Positions 35,176 through 44,036 of a stretch of 64,000 bases of DNA are shown here, piece by piece. The notes beneath the pieces were generated by a model. It saw nothing but the letters and a program-made list of their open reading frames with translations, was not told the origin of the DNA and ran no database searches. The stretch covers positions 62,001 through 126,000 of the forward strand of contig JAUQQO010000018.1 of assembly GCA_030549795.1 (NCBI GenBank), given 5' to 3'. Position 1 is the first letter of the stretch, and each line of letters starts with the position of its first letter. This stretch comes from Pseudomonadota bacterium. GTDB lineage: Bacteria > Pseudomonadota > Alphaproteobacteria > Geminicoccales > Geminicoccaceae. Both the position numbers and the translations under genes were made by a program.

Positions 35176-35826
35176 GCGCTGCAACTCCAAAGGCGTCTTG
35201 CCGATGATCGCGAGGAACTCGCGGCGGGTTTCCGGATTGGTGCGGAATTCGCCCAACAGTCGGCTCGTGACCATGACCGAGCCCGGCTTGTAGACACCCC
35301 GGGTCGTCATGCAGTGATGGGTGGCTTCGATCACCACCCCGACTCCGCGTGGCTGTAAGATTTCTTGGATGGTGTCGGCGATCTGTGCCGTCATCCGCTC
35401 TTGGATCTGCAGGCGCTTGGCGAAGGCATCGACGAGGCGGGCGAGTTTGGAGATCCCCACCACCCGGCGTACCGGCAGATAGGCCACATGCGCACGGCCG
35501 ATGATGGGCGCCATGTGGTGTTCGCAGTGGCTCTCAAAGGCAATGTCTTTGAGAACCACCATCTCATCGTAACCCTCGACCTCTTCGAAGGTCTTTCGCA
35601 AGATTTCAGCGGGATCGACGAAGTAGCCTCTAAAGTGTTCGCGGAAGGCTTCGACCACGCGATGCGGGGTGTCCTTAAGCCCTTCGCGCTCGGGATCTTC
35701 TCCAATCCAACGCAGGAGTGTGCGGACCGCTTCTTCCGCCTCTGCGCGCGAAGGTCGATGAGCTGCAACAGAGCGCTCGGCGAGTGAGCCACGAGCGCGG
35801 TCGCGCACTGCAGGGGCCACGGTCAC
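35173..35826 (-). CDS. folE: GTP cyclohydrolase I
   Basis: This 217-residue enzyme is the first step of folate synthesis, turning GTP into dihydroneopterin triphosphate. Zinc ligands are visible in [11 protein letters not shown] (Cys, His) and [10 protein letters not shown] (Cys). Substrate elements are [33 protein letters not shown] and the C-terminal [22 protein letters not shown] chose GTG 35826 because CGGAGGG lies just upstream; an ATG at 35862 would add 12 residues. It is convergent with fhs, and both serve folate-linked C1 metabolism. Confidence 0.94.
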   Translation of the reverse strand: MTVAPAVRDRARGSLAERSVAAHRPSRAEAEEAVRTLLRWIGEDPEREGLKDTPHRVVEAFREHFRGYFVDPAEILRKTFEEVEGYDEMVVLKDIAFESHCEHHMAPIIGRAHVAYLPVRRVVGISKLARLVDAFAKRLQIQERMTAQIADTIQEILQPRGVGVVIEATHHCMTTRGVYKPGSVMVTSRLLGEFRTNPETRREFLAIIGKTPLELQR

Positions 35827-36274
35827 GTTGTCCCTCCGTTGGTCCGGGTTCTGAGCTCCCACTGCCCCTTATACTCCCTCTTCGAGCCGCTGGTTCAGCG
35901 ATCTCGCGAATCTTTTGTACTCGGTAGGCTGCCGCCGCCGCGAGGAGGCAATCGCCCCAGGCGATCGCAGGGCTTTAAGCTCAGGCTTCGCGCGCATGCC
36001 CTTTGCACCACGAGTGCCCGTGCACCCACCGAGCCACAGCAAGACGGTGTGAGCAGCTGCACCGGCATTGGTGGTTTGTTAACTGAAACGCGCATAGCTT
36101 GGCGCCGTGTTGTGCGTCACGGGGCTTCCCTTTCGCGGCCGATGGTGGCCAGCGGTTGTCGGGCGCTTGCGGGTGCCGACCGCCCGCCGGCTATGCCAGA
36201 GCATCGATCGCCCCAAAAGGGCCGGGCGCGAGGAGGGGTATGTCGGCGCTGGCTGTGGAGCGGTGGAGGAGGTC
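35827..36274. other. Divergent intergenic region, no supported gene
   Basis: This gap of about 450 bases separates folE (leftward) from the TPR-SPOR gene (rightward) and must contain both promoters. The only frames open here give Arg/Pro-rich nonsense. A less GC-rich patch near 36070-36100 (GGTTTGTTAACTGAAACG) is a possible promoter site but has no convincing hexamer pair. Confidence 0.45.
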
Positions 36275-37309
36275 ATGCCGGGCTCTCGCTGGATCGCAGC
36301 ACTGATCCTGAGCCTCTCGATCCTCTGCGGTGCGCGCGCCCAAGAGGCGGACGAGCTCTACCGCCGCGGTCAGGCTCTGCTCGACGCGGGCAAGCTCGCC
36401 GAGGCGGCGCGCGCCTTCGAGCGGGTGCTCGCGCTCGCCGAGCGCGCGCTCGGACCCGATGACCCGCGCCTTGCCGTCGATCTCAACAACTTAGGCGAGG
36501 TGTACCGTCGGCTCGGCCGGCTGGAGGAAGCGGCGCATTTGCTCGAGCGCGCGATCCGGCTCGACGAGGCAGCGGGCGGAAACGGTGCCGCGCTTGCGAT
36601 CAGCCTCAACAATTTGGGCCTCGTGCGCCGCGCTCAGGGCCGCTTGGCTGAGAGCGAAGCCTTGTTCCAACGGGCGATCGGGCTGCTCGAGCCTAGGGTT
36701 GGCCCCGATCACCCCGATCTTGCCCGGGTGCTCGTCAATCTCGCCCAGCTCGAGCTCGAGCGGGGGGACAGCGAACGCGCGCGCGAGCGGCTCGAGCGCG
36801 CGGTGCGGATCGCCCGTGCCCGCCTCGGCACCGAGCACAGCTTCACCCGCGGCATCGAGACCGTGCTCGCGCGCCTTGAGGGTGGCACGAGCCCGACGCG
36901 CGCCCGAGCTGCCGCTCTCGCCCCAGCAGCGGCACCGGCGGCACGTGCGCCAACCCCACCGGAGCGCCCGGCTGCGGTCACGACCAGCGGTGTGAACGAC
37001 TCCGGCATGGCAACGCCCGTGGCAGCGCCGACCATGGAGCCCGCCGCGGTGGCCGCCGGCGGGCCGTTTCGCCTCCATCTCGGCTCGATCCGCGACGCCG
37101 GGCGCCTTGAGGAGGAGTGGCAACGGCTCAAGTCGCGCCATCCGCGTCTCGCGCAACTCGCCCTCCAGCCGCCCCAACGCGTCGAGATTCCGGGCAAGGG
37201 GAGCTTCTGGCGCGTGATCGCTGGGCCTTTGCCCACGCGCGCGGAAGCTGCCGCCCTTTGCGGTGCGATCACAGCCGCGGGCGATCCGTGTACGGTCTTG
37301 GGCCCTTAA
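36275..37309 (+). CDS. Exported TPR-SPOR protein
   Basis: This 344-residue protein has a signal peptide (SRWIAALILSLSILCGARAQ). Three or four tetratricopeptide repeats follow at about residues 25-195 (for example LAVDLNNLGEVYRRLGRLEEAAHLLERAI), then an Ala/Pro-rich linker (205-265) and a C-terminal SPOR domain (FRLHLGSIRDAGRLEEEWQRLK...FWRVIAGPLPTRAEAAALC). SPOR domains bind denuded peptidoglycan, so the protein probably works in the periplasm at the wall. ATG 36275 has GGAGGAGG upstream, which rules out the longer frame from 36107. Confidence 0.82.
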   Translation: MPGSRWIAALILSLSILCGARAQEADELYRRGQALLDAGKLAEAARAFERVLALAERALGPDDPRLAVDLNNLGEVYRRLGRLEEAAHLLERAIRLDEAAGGNGAALAISLNNLGLVRRAQGRLAESEALFQRAIGLLEPRVGPDHPDLARVLVNLAQLELERGDSERARERLERAVRIARARLGTEHSFTRGIETVLARLEGGTSPTRARAAALAPAAAPAARAPTPPERPAAVTTSGVNDSGMATPVAAPTMEPAAVAAGGPFRLHLGSIRDAGRLEEEWQRLKSRHPRLAQLALQPPQRVEIPGKGSFWRVIAGPLPTRAEAAALCGAITAAGDPCTVLGP

Positions 37310-37934
37310 CGGCGCAAACCCGAGAGCCTTTCGCCGCGGGCAGCCTTGCTCGCGCTCCACCTATGGGCGTCGCCCTTCGGGTGCGGCCCCTCGTTGGCTG
37401 CACTTGCGGCAGAGAACACTTCTGCCGGCACTCGGCTTTCGCTGTTGCCGCAGCAAGGTTCGGCCGGCCTACTGCGGCCGGCCGTCGACCTCGTCCTTAA
37501 AGCGTTTCCACCTTTGCGCGAAAAAGAGGCAAGAAGGTAAACAAAAGAGCGTTGATCGCGCGCAGGATCGATCGTGGCCACGGGCGGCTTTGGCCGAGCG
37601 CCCCCGTTTCAAGCACCGCTTCGAAAGGTTCAATATTGGCGCCGCGCGCCTTTAACGCCACCGGCTAAGGCGCGAGCCCAGCGCCCCGAACGCAACGAGC
37701 CACACCGAGGCGCCGATGCCGAACACAGCGCGCATCCAGCCACAACCGGGCGCGGCGCACAGTGCTTGGGCGATCGCTGCGTTCGTGTTGCGGCGTCGGA
37801 TCCTCGACCGCTGAAAGCGCGCGCACCGCTGAACGGCTCTAGCTTGCCGCGAGCAGGTGTGAACGCGCAGGCCGAGCGAAGGCCGATCCGCGACCGCCGG
37901 CGACGGCGGAGCCGATAAAAGGCGTGGGCTCCGC
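37310..37934. other. Intergenic stretch with a GC hairpin, no supported gene
   Basis: About 625 bases lie between the TPR-SPOR stop and the phasin-like stop. No frame gives a family-like protein. A perfect 8-bp hairpin, CGGCCGGC (37461-37468) with GCCGGCCG (37477-37484), stands about 150 bases past the TPR-SPOR stop. It has no T-tract. The rest shows no repeats, tRNA-like folds or clear promoter. Confidence 0.45.
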
Positions 37935-38501
37935 TCAGGCCTCGGCTTCGCTCTTGCGTCCGCGCCGCGGGCGCGTTGCGGCGGGCGTTTCGCTCTTATC
38001 CGCCGCCTCCTCGACCACCGTCACTTCCTCGACCCGAGCGGGCGCAGGCTCGGTGGTCGTCGCCTCAAGCGCGGCTGCCTGCGGCTTCGATGTCGGAACC
38101 GCCGCCATCGTTTCGGGTGCGGAAGGGACGCCGGGCTGGCCCGCGGCGCCGTTCGGCCGCAGCCAGGCGCGGCGCGTTTCGTCGAGCAGCGCGAGCAGGC
38201 TCTCGCTCATGATGCGCTGCAACGCCGCGGTTTCGCGACCGGCCCGCTCGAGGAAGGCGCCGAGCCCGGCAGTGCGCTCGCGCAGCGAAGCGGGAGCGAG
38301 TGCCGCGCCAGCGGGCAGCATGCAGCTCGTCAACTCGTTGAGGGCGAGCCGGGCGAGGGCGGCTTGGTGCTCGGAACAACCGCGCGCCGCGTCGGCAACG
38401 ATCCGCGTGCTGCGGGCGAGCGATTCCAAAAGCCGTCGCTGGGTTTCGAGCAGAGCGGCGAAGTCGGGAATTCGGGTGAAGGCGAGGCGGTCGGCGAACA
38501 T
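37935..38501 (-). CDS. Phasin-like protein
   Basis: This 188-residue protein has a helical, coiled-coil-prone N-terminal region (residues 1-120, with FAALLETQRRLLESLARSTRIVADAARG). The C-terminal tail is Ala/Pro/Glu-rich and ends in a basic patch (RPRRGRKSEAEA). This layout fits phasins, which coat polyhydroxyalkanoate granules and often carry such AAK/PKR-type tails. No PHA synthase is present in the window, so the call rests on sequence style. It is divergent from the sugar transferase gene. Confidence 0.6.
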   Translation of the reverse strand: MFADRLAFTRIPDFAALLETQRRLLESLARSTRIVADAARGCSEHQAALARLALNELTSCMLPAGAALAPASLRERTAGLGAFLERAGRETAALQRIMSESLLALLDETRRAWLRPNGAAGQPGVPSAPETMAAVPTSKPQAAALEATTTEPAPARVEEVTVVEEAADKSETPAATRPRRGRKSEAEA

Positions 38502-38661
38502 GAGCGCTCCTCAGTCCATGCTGCAGTGCAGCAAAACTAGCCGAGGGAGCGGCGCTCGACAATGCTTGCGTTATCGGCGAGCTATCGATTTGCTGATCTC
38601 CTTTTGGTAGAAGACCGCCCACGGTACCCCGGCACCGCGCAGCGACGGCGCGCGTCATGTG

Positions 38662-38693
38662 CGACGGTGCCGGGATCGCAGACGGCACCGTCG
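38662..38693. promoter_or_regulatory. 10-bp inverted repeat abutting the sugar transferase start
   Basis: CGACGGTGCC (38662-38671) and GGCACCGTCG (38684-38693) form a perfect inverted repeat with a 12-base spacer. The right arm ends at the base before ATG 38694. It could be an operator or, in RNA, a hairpin that hides the start region. Confidence 0.5.
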
Positions 38694-40169
38694 ATGAGGG
38701 GGCCTGAGGATCACAGTCCAGCAGCGGGGATCGCTGAAGCGTTCGACCAGCCGGTCCAAGGAAAAGGCGGCGATTGGCTCGCACCGGAACTGATCGCCGG
38801 GGTGATGCGCGCCATCGACGCGCTGGTGGTCCTGGGAAGCGGTATGGTGGTAAGTCTCTTCGCTTCTTTTGTGCCCCTTGCGCGCTCCTTGATGGCCTGG
38901 GCGCTGCTTTTGGGGCTTTTGCTCGCGCTCGCCTTCTCGCAGCTCTTCGGTGCGTACAGCGACCGTGTGCGCCTTAAGATGGCGGCGCAGGGCTCGCGCG
39001 TGCTCGCCGCCTGGGGCACGACCATCGCACTTTTACTCCTTCTCGTGCAGCTGACCGACACCCGAGCCGTGGTCCCCGAACGCTGGCTCATCGCCTGGGG
39101 AGTGGCGGGGGCGGTGGGGATCGTGGTGGCGCGGCTCGGTGCTGCGCGCGTCGTGCGGAACCTTCGGCGACAGGGGCGGCTTGCGCGCAACCTCGTGGTG
39201 GTCGGGGCGGGCGAGCTCGGCCAACGTTTCGTACGGGAAGTCCACGGGCGCGATCCGAGCGTGCGGCTGATCGGTCTTTTCGACGACCGCCGCGAGCGCG
39301 TACCGCAGTTCGTGGGCGGCTTTCCGGTTCTGGGCACGCTCGATGACCTGCTCGTCTTCGCGCGCCGCCACCGGGTGGATGAAGTGGTGATCGCCCTTCC
39401 CTGGAGTGCCGAGGGGCGGATTCTCGAATGTCTTAAAAAACTGCGGGGTTTGCCCTGCGATGTTCGGCTCGCGAGCGATCTCATCGGCTTCCATCTGCCC
39501 GCGCACGGGATGGTGGCGGTGGCGGGTGTCCCGACCTTTACCCTCCTCGAGCGGCCGCTCGGGCCCGGCGCGCGCCTTATCAAGGCGCTCGAAGATCGCC
39601 TTTTGGCCGCGCTCGCGCTGCTTCTCTTCGCTCCGCTGCTTTTCGCGATCGCCATTGCGATCAAAGTGAGCTCGCCGGGTCCCGTGCTCTACCGACAAAA
39701 GCGCAGCGGCTTCAATGGCGAGGTCTTCGAGCTCTTGAAGTTCCGCACCATGCGGGCGGATGCCTGTGATATCGGCACCGAGCCCACACTTGGACATACG
39801 CGCAAAGACGATCCGCGCATCACCCCGCTTGGGCGCTTTTTGCGGCGCACGAGCTTGGATGAGCTGCCGCAGCTCTTCAACGTGCTCAAAGGCGACATGT
39901 CGCTCGTGGGGCCGCGGCCGCACGCGGTCGCCCATGATGCGCGCTATGCCGCCCTCATCGACGGGTATCTCGCGCGCCACCGCGTCAAGCCGGGGATCAC
40001 CGGGCTCGCCCAGATTAACGGCTGCCGCGGCGAGATCCGCTCGCTCGCCGATATGGAGCGGCGGCTTAAGCTCGATCTCGAGTACATCCAACACTGGTCG
40101 CTGTGGCTCGACCTCGAGATCCTGCTGCGCACCCTCGTACACGGGTTCCGCGATCCGCGTGCCTATTGA
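38694..40169 (+). CDS. Exopolysaccharide polyprenyl glycosylphosphotransferase (sugar transferase)
   Basis: This 491-residue membrane enzyme starts polysaccharide assembly by moving a sugar-phosphate to undecaprenyl phosphate. It has four or five N-terminal helices (about 35-140), a CoA-binding-like Rossmann domain (NLVVVGAGELGQRFVREV), another helix (about 290-315) and the catalytic bacterial sugar transferase domain: KVSSPGPVLYRQKRSGFNGEVFELLKFRTMR, TSLDELPQLFNVLKGDMSLVGPRP and KPGITGLAQINGCRGE. The domain order is that of WcaJ/ExoY-type proteins. ATG 38694 lacks a clear ribosome binding site and sits against an inverted repeat. Confidence 0.92.
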   Translation: MRGPEDHSPAAGIAEAFDQPVQGKGGDWLAPELIAGVMRAIDALVVLGSGMVVSLFASFVPLARSLMAWALLLGLLLALAFSQLFGAYSDRVRLKMAAQGSRVLAAWGTTIALLLLLVQLTDTRAVVPERWLIAWGVAGAVGIVVARLGAARVVRNLRRQGRLARNLVVVGAGELGQRFVREVHGRDPSVRLIGLFDDRRERVPQFVGGFPVLGTLDDLLVFARRHRVDEVVIALPWSAEGRILECLKKLRGLPCDVRLASDLIGFHLPAHGMVAVAGVPTFTLLERPLGPGARLIKALEDRLLAALALLLFAPLLFAIAIAIKVSSPGPVLYRQKRSGFNGEVFELLKFRTMRADACDIGTEPTLGHTRKDDPRITPLGRFLRRTSLDELPQLFNVLKGDMSLVGPRPHAVAHDARYAALIDGYLARHRVKPGITGLAQINGCRGEIRSLADMERRLKLDLEYIQHWSLWLDLEILLRTLVHGFRDPRAY

Positions 40170-40234
40170 CCGCACCCCAGCGCGCGCCACTTCATCTTCG
40201 CGAGCGAGTACGCAGCCCGATCGAGCCGCCTTCC

Positions 40235-40732
40235 ATGCCCGTTTCGCGCGAGCGCTTTATTGCCGCTATGCGCCTGCACGCCGCGGCTGTGACCCTCGTC
40301 GCATCCTCCTTTAAAGGGCACAAGGCCGGGCTTACGGCCACCGCCGTCTGTTCGGTTTCGGCCGACCCGCCCCAGCTGCTCGTCTGCGTCCATCGCTCTG
40401 CCGAGGCCAATGCGGTGATCCGCGCGAGCCGCTGCTTCAGCGTCAACGTCCTCGCCGCCCATCAGCGTCGCCTCGCTGATCGCTTCGCCGGCCGGCTCGG
40501 GCACACGGGGGCGGCGCGCTTCGCTGAAGGCCGCTGGGGGAGCCTCGTCACCGGTGCGCCGGTGCTCGAAGAGGCGCGCGCGGTCTTCGATTGCCTTTTG
40601 AGCACCAGTCTCGAAGCCGGCACCCACACCATCTTCATCGGCTCGGTCGAAGCGGTTCGCGTCAATCCCGCCCTCGAGCCGCTCGTCTACCACGAGGGCG
40701 CCTACGGCCTGGTTGCCGAGCTGCCGGTTTGA
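40235..40732 (+). CDS. Flavin reductase family protein
   Basis: This 165-residue protein has the flavin reductase/FMN-binding split-barrel pattern: AVTLVASSFKGHKAGLTATAVCSVSADPPQLLVCVHRSAEAN, then FSVNVLAAHQRRLADRFAG and HTIFIGSVEAV. Such proteins give reduced flavin to two-component monooxygenases or act as FMN oxidoreductases. No monooxygenase partner is adjacent. ATG 40235 (MPVSRERFIAAMR) fits the family start; no strong ribosome binding site is seen. Confidence 0.85.
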   Translation: MPVSRERFIAAMRLHAAAVTLVASSFKGHKAGLTATAVCSVSADPPQLLVCVHRSAEANAVIRASRCFSVNVLAAHQRRLADRFAGRLGHTGAARFAEGRWGSLVTGAPVLEEARAVFDCLLSTSLEAGTHTIFIGSVEAVRVNPALEPLVYHEGAYGLVAELPV

Positions 40733-40759
40733 TCGGCTTAAAGCGCAGCCCTCTGTTCC

Positions 40760-41800
40760 TCACTGCTGCGCGAGCACCCGGCGCACCGCATCAACAGCCC
40801 TTTCGATCTGCGGTGCGGTGATGTCGAGATGGGTGACGGCGCGCACCCGCTGGCGCCCCATCGCCCCCATGCGCACGCCCGCGCGAGCGAGCTCGGCCAC
40901 CAGACGCTGCGCGTCCCAGCCCGGTTTTTCGACGGTGAAGAAGACCATGTTCGTCTCCACCTCGGGCGGGTCGAGCCGGATGCCCGGGATCTCGGCGAGC
41001 CCGCGCGCGAGGCGCTGGGCGTTCTCGTGGTCCTCGGCCAGCCGCTCGATGTGGTGGCGCAAGGCATAGCGGCAGGCCGCTGCGAGGATGCCCGCTTGGC
41101 GCATGGCGCCGCCGAGCATTTGCTTGTATCGCCAGGCTTCCTCGATGAAGGCGCGGGAGCCGGCGAGCACCGCGCCAACCGGAGCTCCAAGACCCTTGGA
41201 GAAATCGATCCAGCAAGAATCGAAGGGCGCGCAAAAGCGCGCTGCGGGAACCCCGGTCGCCACGACCGCGTTCAAAAGCCGCGCCCCGTCCAAGTGCAGA
41301 GCAAGGCCGTGGCTTCGCGCCGTGGTAGCGACCTCCTCGATCCGGGCGAGCGGCCAGATGGTGCCGCCGGCCAAATTGGCAGTCTGCTCGATCGACACCA
41401 GCCGCGTGCGCGGAGCGTGGCGATTGGTGCGCACCCGCTCGGCCACTTGCGCGGCTGTGAAAATCCCGCGTTCTCCGTCGAGAGGGGTGAGGACCACCCC
41501 GGCCCAGGCCGCGGGCCCGCCCGCCTCGGCGTGGATCGGGTGCGCAGTACGGTCAAGGAGCACCTCTTCGCCGCGCGCACAGTGCACGCAAAAGGCGATC
41601 TGGTTGCACATCGTGCCCGAGGGCAGGAACACGGCCGCTTCCTTGCCCAGAAGTTCCGCCACCTCGGCGCACAGCGCGTTGACCTCGGGATCTAAGAACG
41701 CCTGCTCGTCGTCGACCTCGGCCTCCGCCATCGCGCGCCGCATACCCGCCGTCGGCTTGGTGCGGGTGTCGCTGTAAAGATCGATGGTGAGCGCCGTCAC
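40760..41800 (-). CDS. Low-specificity threonine aldolase family enzyme
   Basis: This 346-residue PLP enzyme cleaves threonine or similar beta-hydroxy amino acids to glycine and an aldehyde. Family elements are IDLYSDTRTKPTAGMRRAMAEA at the N terminus, FLPSGTMCNQIA, HLDGARLLNA with the PLP-contacting Asp, and the Schiff-base Lys in DFSKGLGAPVGAVLAG. It stands alone and is convergent with the flavin reductase gene. Glycine production would link it to C1 metabolism. Confidence 0.9.
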   Translation of the reverse strand: MTALTIDLYSDTRTKPTAGMRRAMAEAEVDDEQAFLDPEVNALCAEVAELLGKEAAVFLPSGTMCNQIAFCVHCARGEEVLLDRTAHPIHAEAGGPAAWAGVVLTPLDGERGIFTAAQVAERVRTNRHAPRTRLVSIEQTANLAGGTIWPLARIEEVATTARSHGLALHLDGARLLNAVVATGVPAARFCAPFDSCWIDFSKGLGAPVGAVLAGSRAFIEEAWRYKQMLGGAMRQAGILAAACRYALRHHIERLAEDHENAQRLARGLAEIPGIRLDPPEVETNMVFFTVEKPGWDAQRLVAELARAGVRMGAMGRQRVRAVTHLDITAPQIERAVDAVRRVLAQQ

Positions 41801-42226
41801 CGTCGCGGTCTCCTCAATCCTTCGAAGCGCGTTGAGCGTGCCCGCTGCAACCGCCGATGGCCGTTGAGCCCCGGCGCATCATGCCGCAGCTCCGATCGCT
41901 GCGGGAGAACACCGATCAAAGGACCGATCGTGATCCTTTTTTGACCGGCCCGCACGCCAGAACCAACTGGCTGTGCTCGAACACAACGCTCACAGCCTTG
42001 TGATACCCGCATTAGCTGTGGTCAGCTGGAAGCCGATCCCCCATGACTGCGCACCGGTTTTCGAGAAGAGAACAAATGGCTGGTGCGCTGGCTCGAAAGT
42101 GCCACCCATTGAGCCTGCTCTTTCATCTGCGGCACGCGATCTTCGCAGAAAAGCGTGAACATCCGGTTGGGCGCTGCGGTGGGCTTAGCCGTGCGAGCAC
42201 GAGCGTGGCTGCGTCTTGAGCCGGGT
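41801..42226. other. Intergenic stretch downstream of the sugar ABC operon
   Basis: About 425 bases lie between the threonine aldolase start and the ABC ATPase stop. No protein-like frame is present. AAAGGA (41918-41923) and TCCTTT (41934-41939) form a weak hairpin next to a run of six T (AAAAAA on the minus strand). It is too weak to call a terminator. The aldolase promoter should lie near 41800-41900. Confidence 0.4.
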
Positions 42227-43021
42227 TCACGCCGCTTGCGCGGTCATCACGAGATGGGCGAGGCGGTCGGCGTCGAGGCCGGCCAAAGCGCATTGCGCGG
42301 CAAGGCGGCCCTTTTTGAGCACGAGGGCGCGGTCGGCCACCGCCACCACGTCCTGCATGTCGTGGCTCACGAGAATGACCGCGACGCCCTCGGCCTTGAG
42401 CCCTCGGATGAGCGCCCGCACCTCTTCTGTCTCGCGCACTCCAAGCGCCGCGGTGGGTTCGTCCATGATCACGAGCCGAGCGTTCCACAAAAGCGCGCGG
42501 GCGATCGCCACCGCCTGACGCTGACCGCCCGAGAGTTCCCCGACCGGTCGATCGACATCCGGCACCGTGATCGCGAGCCGTGCGAGCGCGGCCTTCGCCT
42601 CTTGGCGCATGCGCGCCACGTCCAACACCGGCAAGCCGAACAGCCAGCTGCGACGCACCCGCTCGGCGCCGAGAAAGAGATTGTGCCAGACCGGTAGCCG
42701 CGGGGCGAGGGCGAGATGCTGGTGGATCGTGGCGATCCCGGCTGCGAGCGCATCGCGCGGACCGCGCGGCGCATAGAGGTGTCCGCGCCAGTACATCCTG
42801 CCCGCGCTCGGGCGGTGGACGCCGGCGATGAGCTTAACGAGGCTGGACTTGCCGGCGCCGTTGTCGCCCACGAGCCCCACCACCTCGCCCGCGCGCAACG
42901 CGAAGGACACATCGCGCACCGCCTGCACGGGACCATAGGCGAGTGAGACCCGGTCCAGTTCGAGAAGCGGTGCGGTGTGCGCGGCTTCAGCCTGCCGAGG
43001 GGCGAAATTTACCAGGGCCAT
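42227..43021 (-). CDS. Sugar ABC transporter ATP-binding protein (ribose/fructose type, single domain)
   Basis: This 264-residue ATPase has Walker A VGDNGAGKSSLVK, a Q-loop in IHQHLALAPRL, the signature ELSGGQRQAVAIARAL, Walker B LVIMDEPTAALG and the switch His in VSHDMQD. It has one ABC domain, like FrcA, whereas RbsA-type proteins have two. It overlaps the end of the substrate-binding protein gene by 13 bases. It is the last gene of a six-gene minus-strand unit. Confidence 0.92.
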   Translation of the reverse strand: MALVNFAPRQAEAAHTAPLLELDRVSLAYGPVQAVRDVSFALRAGEVVGLVGDNGAGKSSLVKLIAGVHRPSAGRMYWRGHLYAPRGPRDALAAGIATIHQHLALAPRLPVWHNLFLGAERVRRSWLFGLPVLDVARMRQEAKAALARLAITVPDVDRPVGELSGGQRQAVAIARALLWNARLVIMDEPTAALGVRETEEVRALIRGLKAEGVAVILVSHDMQDVVAVADRALVLKKGRLAAQCALAGLDADRLAHLVMTAQAA

Positions 43022-43953
43022 TCGCCTTCTGGTGGGACGTTGTTGGCATCCACGAGCACCGCGTCCATGAACAGATAGGGGCCGGGTGTGATGTCGTTCT
43101 TGGGCGTTCCGGCCAGGATGTCGTCCAGCGCATCCACCGCCGCTTCGCCCATGAGTTCGAAGGGAATGGCGACGGTAGCGGTAAAAAGACTGTTGGGATC
43201 GCGGATGCGCCGGAAGGCTTCCTGGCCGCCGTCGACCCCGGTCAAGAACACTTGCCCCTTTTTATAGCCCTGCGCTTGCAAGATGTCGTCGATGACGAAC
43301 GCCTGGCCGTCGAAACTCGTCCAGATCGCCTTGAAATTGCCGGCATGGCGCAGGATCAGAGCTTCCATTCCGGCTTTGACGTCCTCGCGCCAGCTCTGGG
43401 TGCGCGCCATGGCATGGGTGCCGAGGACTTTGACCCCGGTGTTCTCCTCGAGGATGATGTCCATCACGCGGCCGCGCACCTTGGTGCCGCTGTGGCCTTC
43501 GTAGCGGCACATCAGAATATTGCCCTGATAGTTGAGCAACCCCAAGAGGTAGACGCCGATTTTAGCGCCCACTTCATATTCGTTGACGGTTATGTCGAAG
43601 AGCGTGTGCGGGCTCGTCCCCGACATCACGGTCACGACCGGGATCTTCTTGGCAGCTGCGGCTTCGAGCTGAGCGGCGACCTGTTGCGGCTTGCCCATCG
43701 CGAGCACGATGGCATCGACGCCCTTTTGCACGAGATTTTCGATCTGCGCTGCGTGATCGGGCAACGAACCGGCCGAGTTCAACAGCGTCACTTCCCAGCC
43801 GCGGTCCTCTGCCGCCGCTTTGGCGGCGTTTGCGACCCGCGCGTGGGTCTCAGCCGACATCTGAAACGCGACGATCCCGAGCTTGACCGCATGGGCGGGC
43901 ACAGAGCCGATGAGGCAGGACGCGAGGGCGGCAACGACAACCAGCGCACGCAA
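43009..43953 (-). CDS. Sugar ABC transporter substrate-binding protein
   Basis: This 314-residue periplasmic binding protein of the ribose/galactose class has signal peptide LRALVVVAALASCLIGSVPAHA. A type I two-lobe fold follows, with AAEDRGWEVTLLNSAGSLPDHAAQIENLVQKGVDAIVLA and GNILMCRYEGHSGTKVRGRVMD. The sugar cannot be identified. A TTG at 43953 is the best start: GGGAGG lies eight bases upstream and the signal peptide begins at once. The frame is open much further upstream, but that part overlaps the permease gene. Confidence 0.88.
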   Translation of the reverse strand: MRALVVVAALASCLIGSVPAHAVKLGIVAFQMSAETHARVANAAKAAAEDRGWEVTLLNSAGSLPDHAAQIENLVQKGVDAIVLAMGKPQQVAAQLEAAAAKKIPVVTVMSGTSPHTLFDITVNEYEVGAKIGVYLLGLLNYQGNILMCRYEGHSGTKVRGRVMDIILEENTGVKVLGTHAMARTQSWREDVKAGMEALILRHAGNFKAIWTSFDGQAFVIDDILQAQGYKKGQVFLTGVDGGQEAFRRIRDPNSLFTATVAIPFELMGEAAVDALDDILAGTPKNDITPGPYLFMDAVLVDANNVPPEGEWPW

Positions 43954-44036
43954 GGGGAAGCCTCCCGAAGATGAACGGCCGGTAAGATGATGGGCGCGCG
44001 GGCAACAATCAACGCGAAGCGCAGCCTCTTCAGGCC

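Noticed and set aside
41918-41939. Hairpin AAAGGA/TCCTTT followed by T residues as a terminator
   Set aside because: The stem is only six weak pairs, and no plus-strand gene ends there. On the minus strand the T-run lies on the wrong side for the ABC operon.
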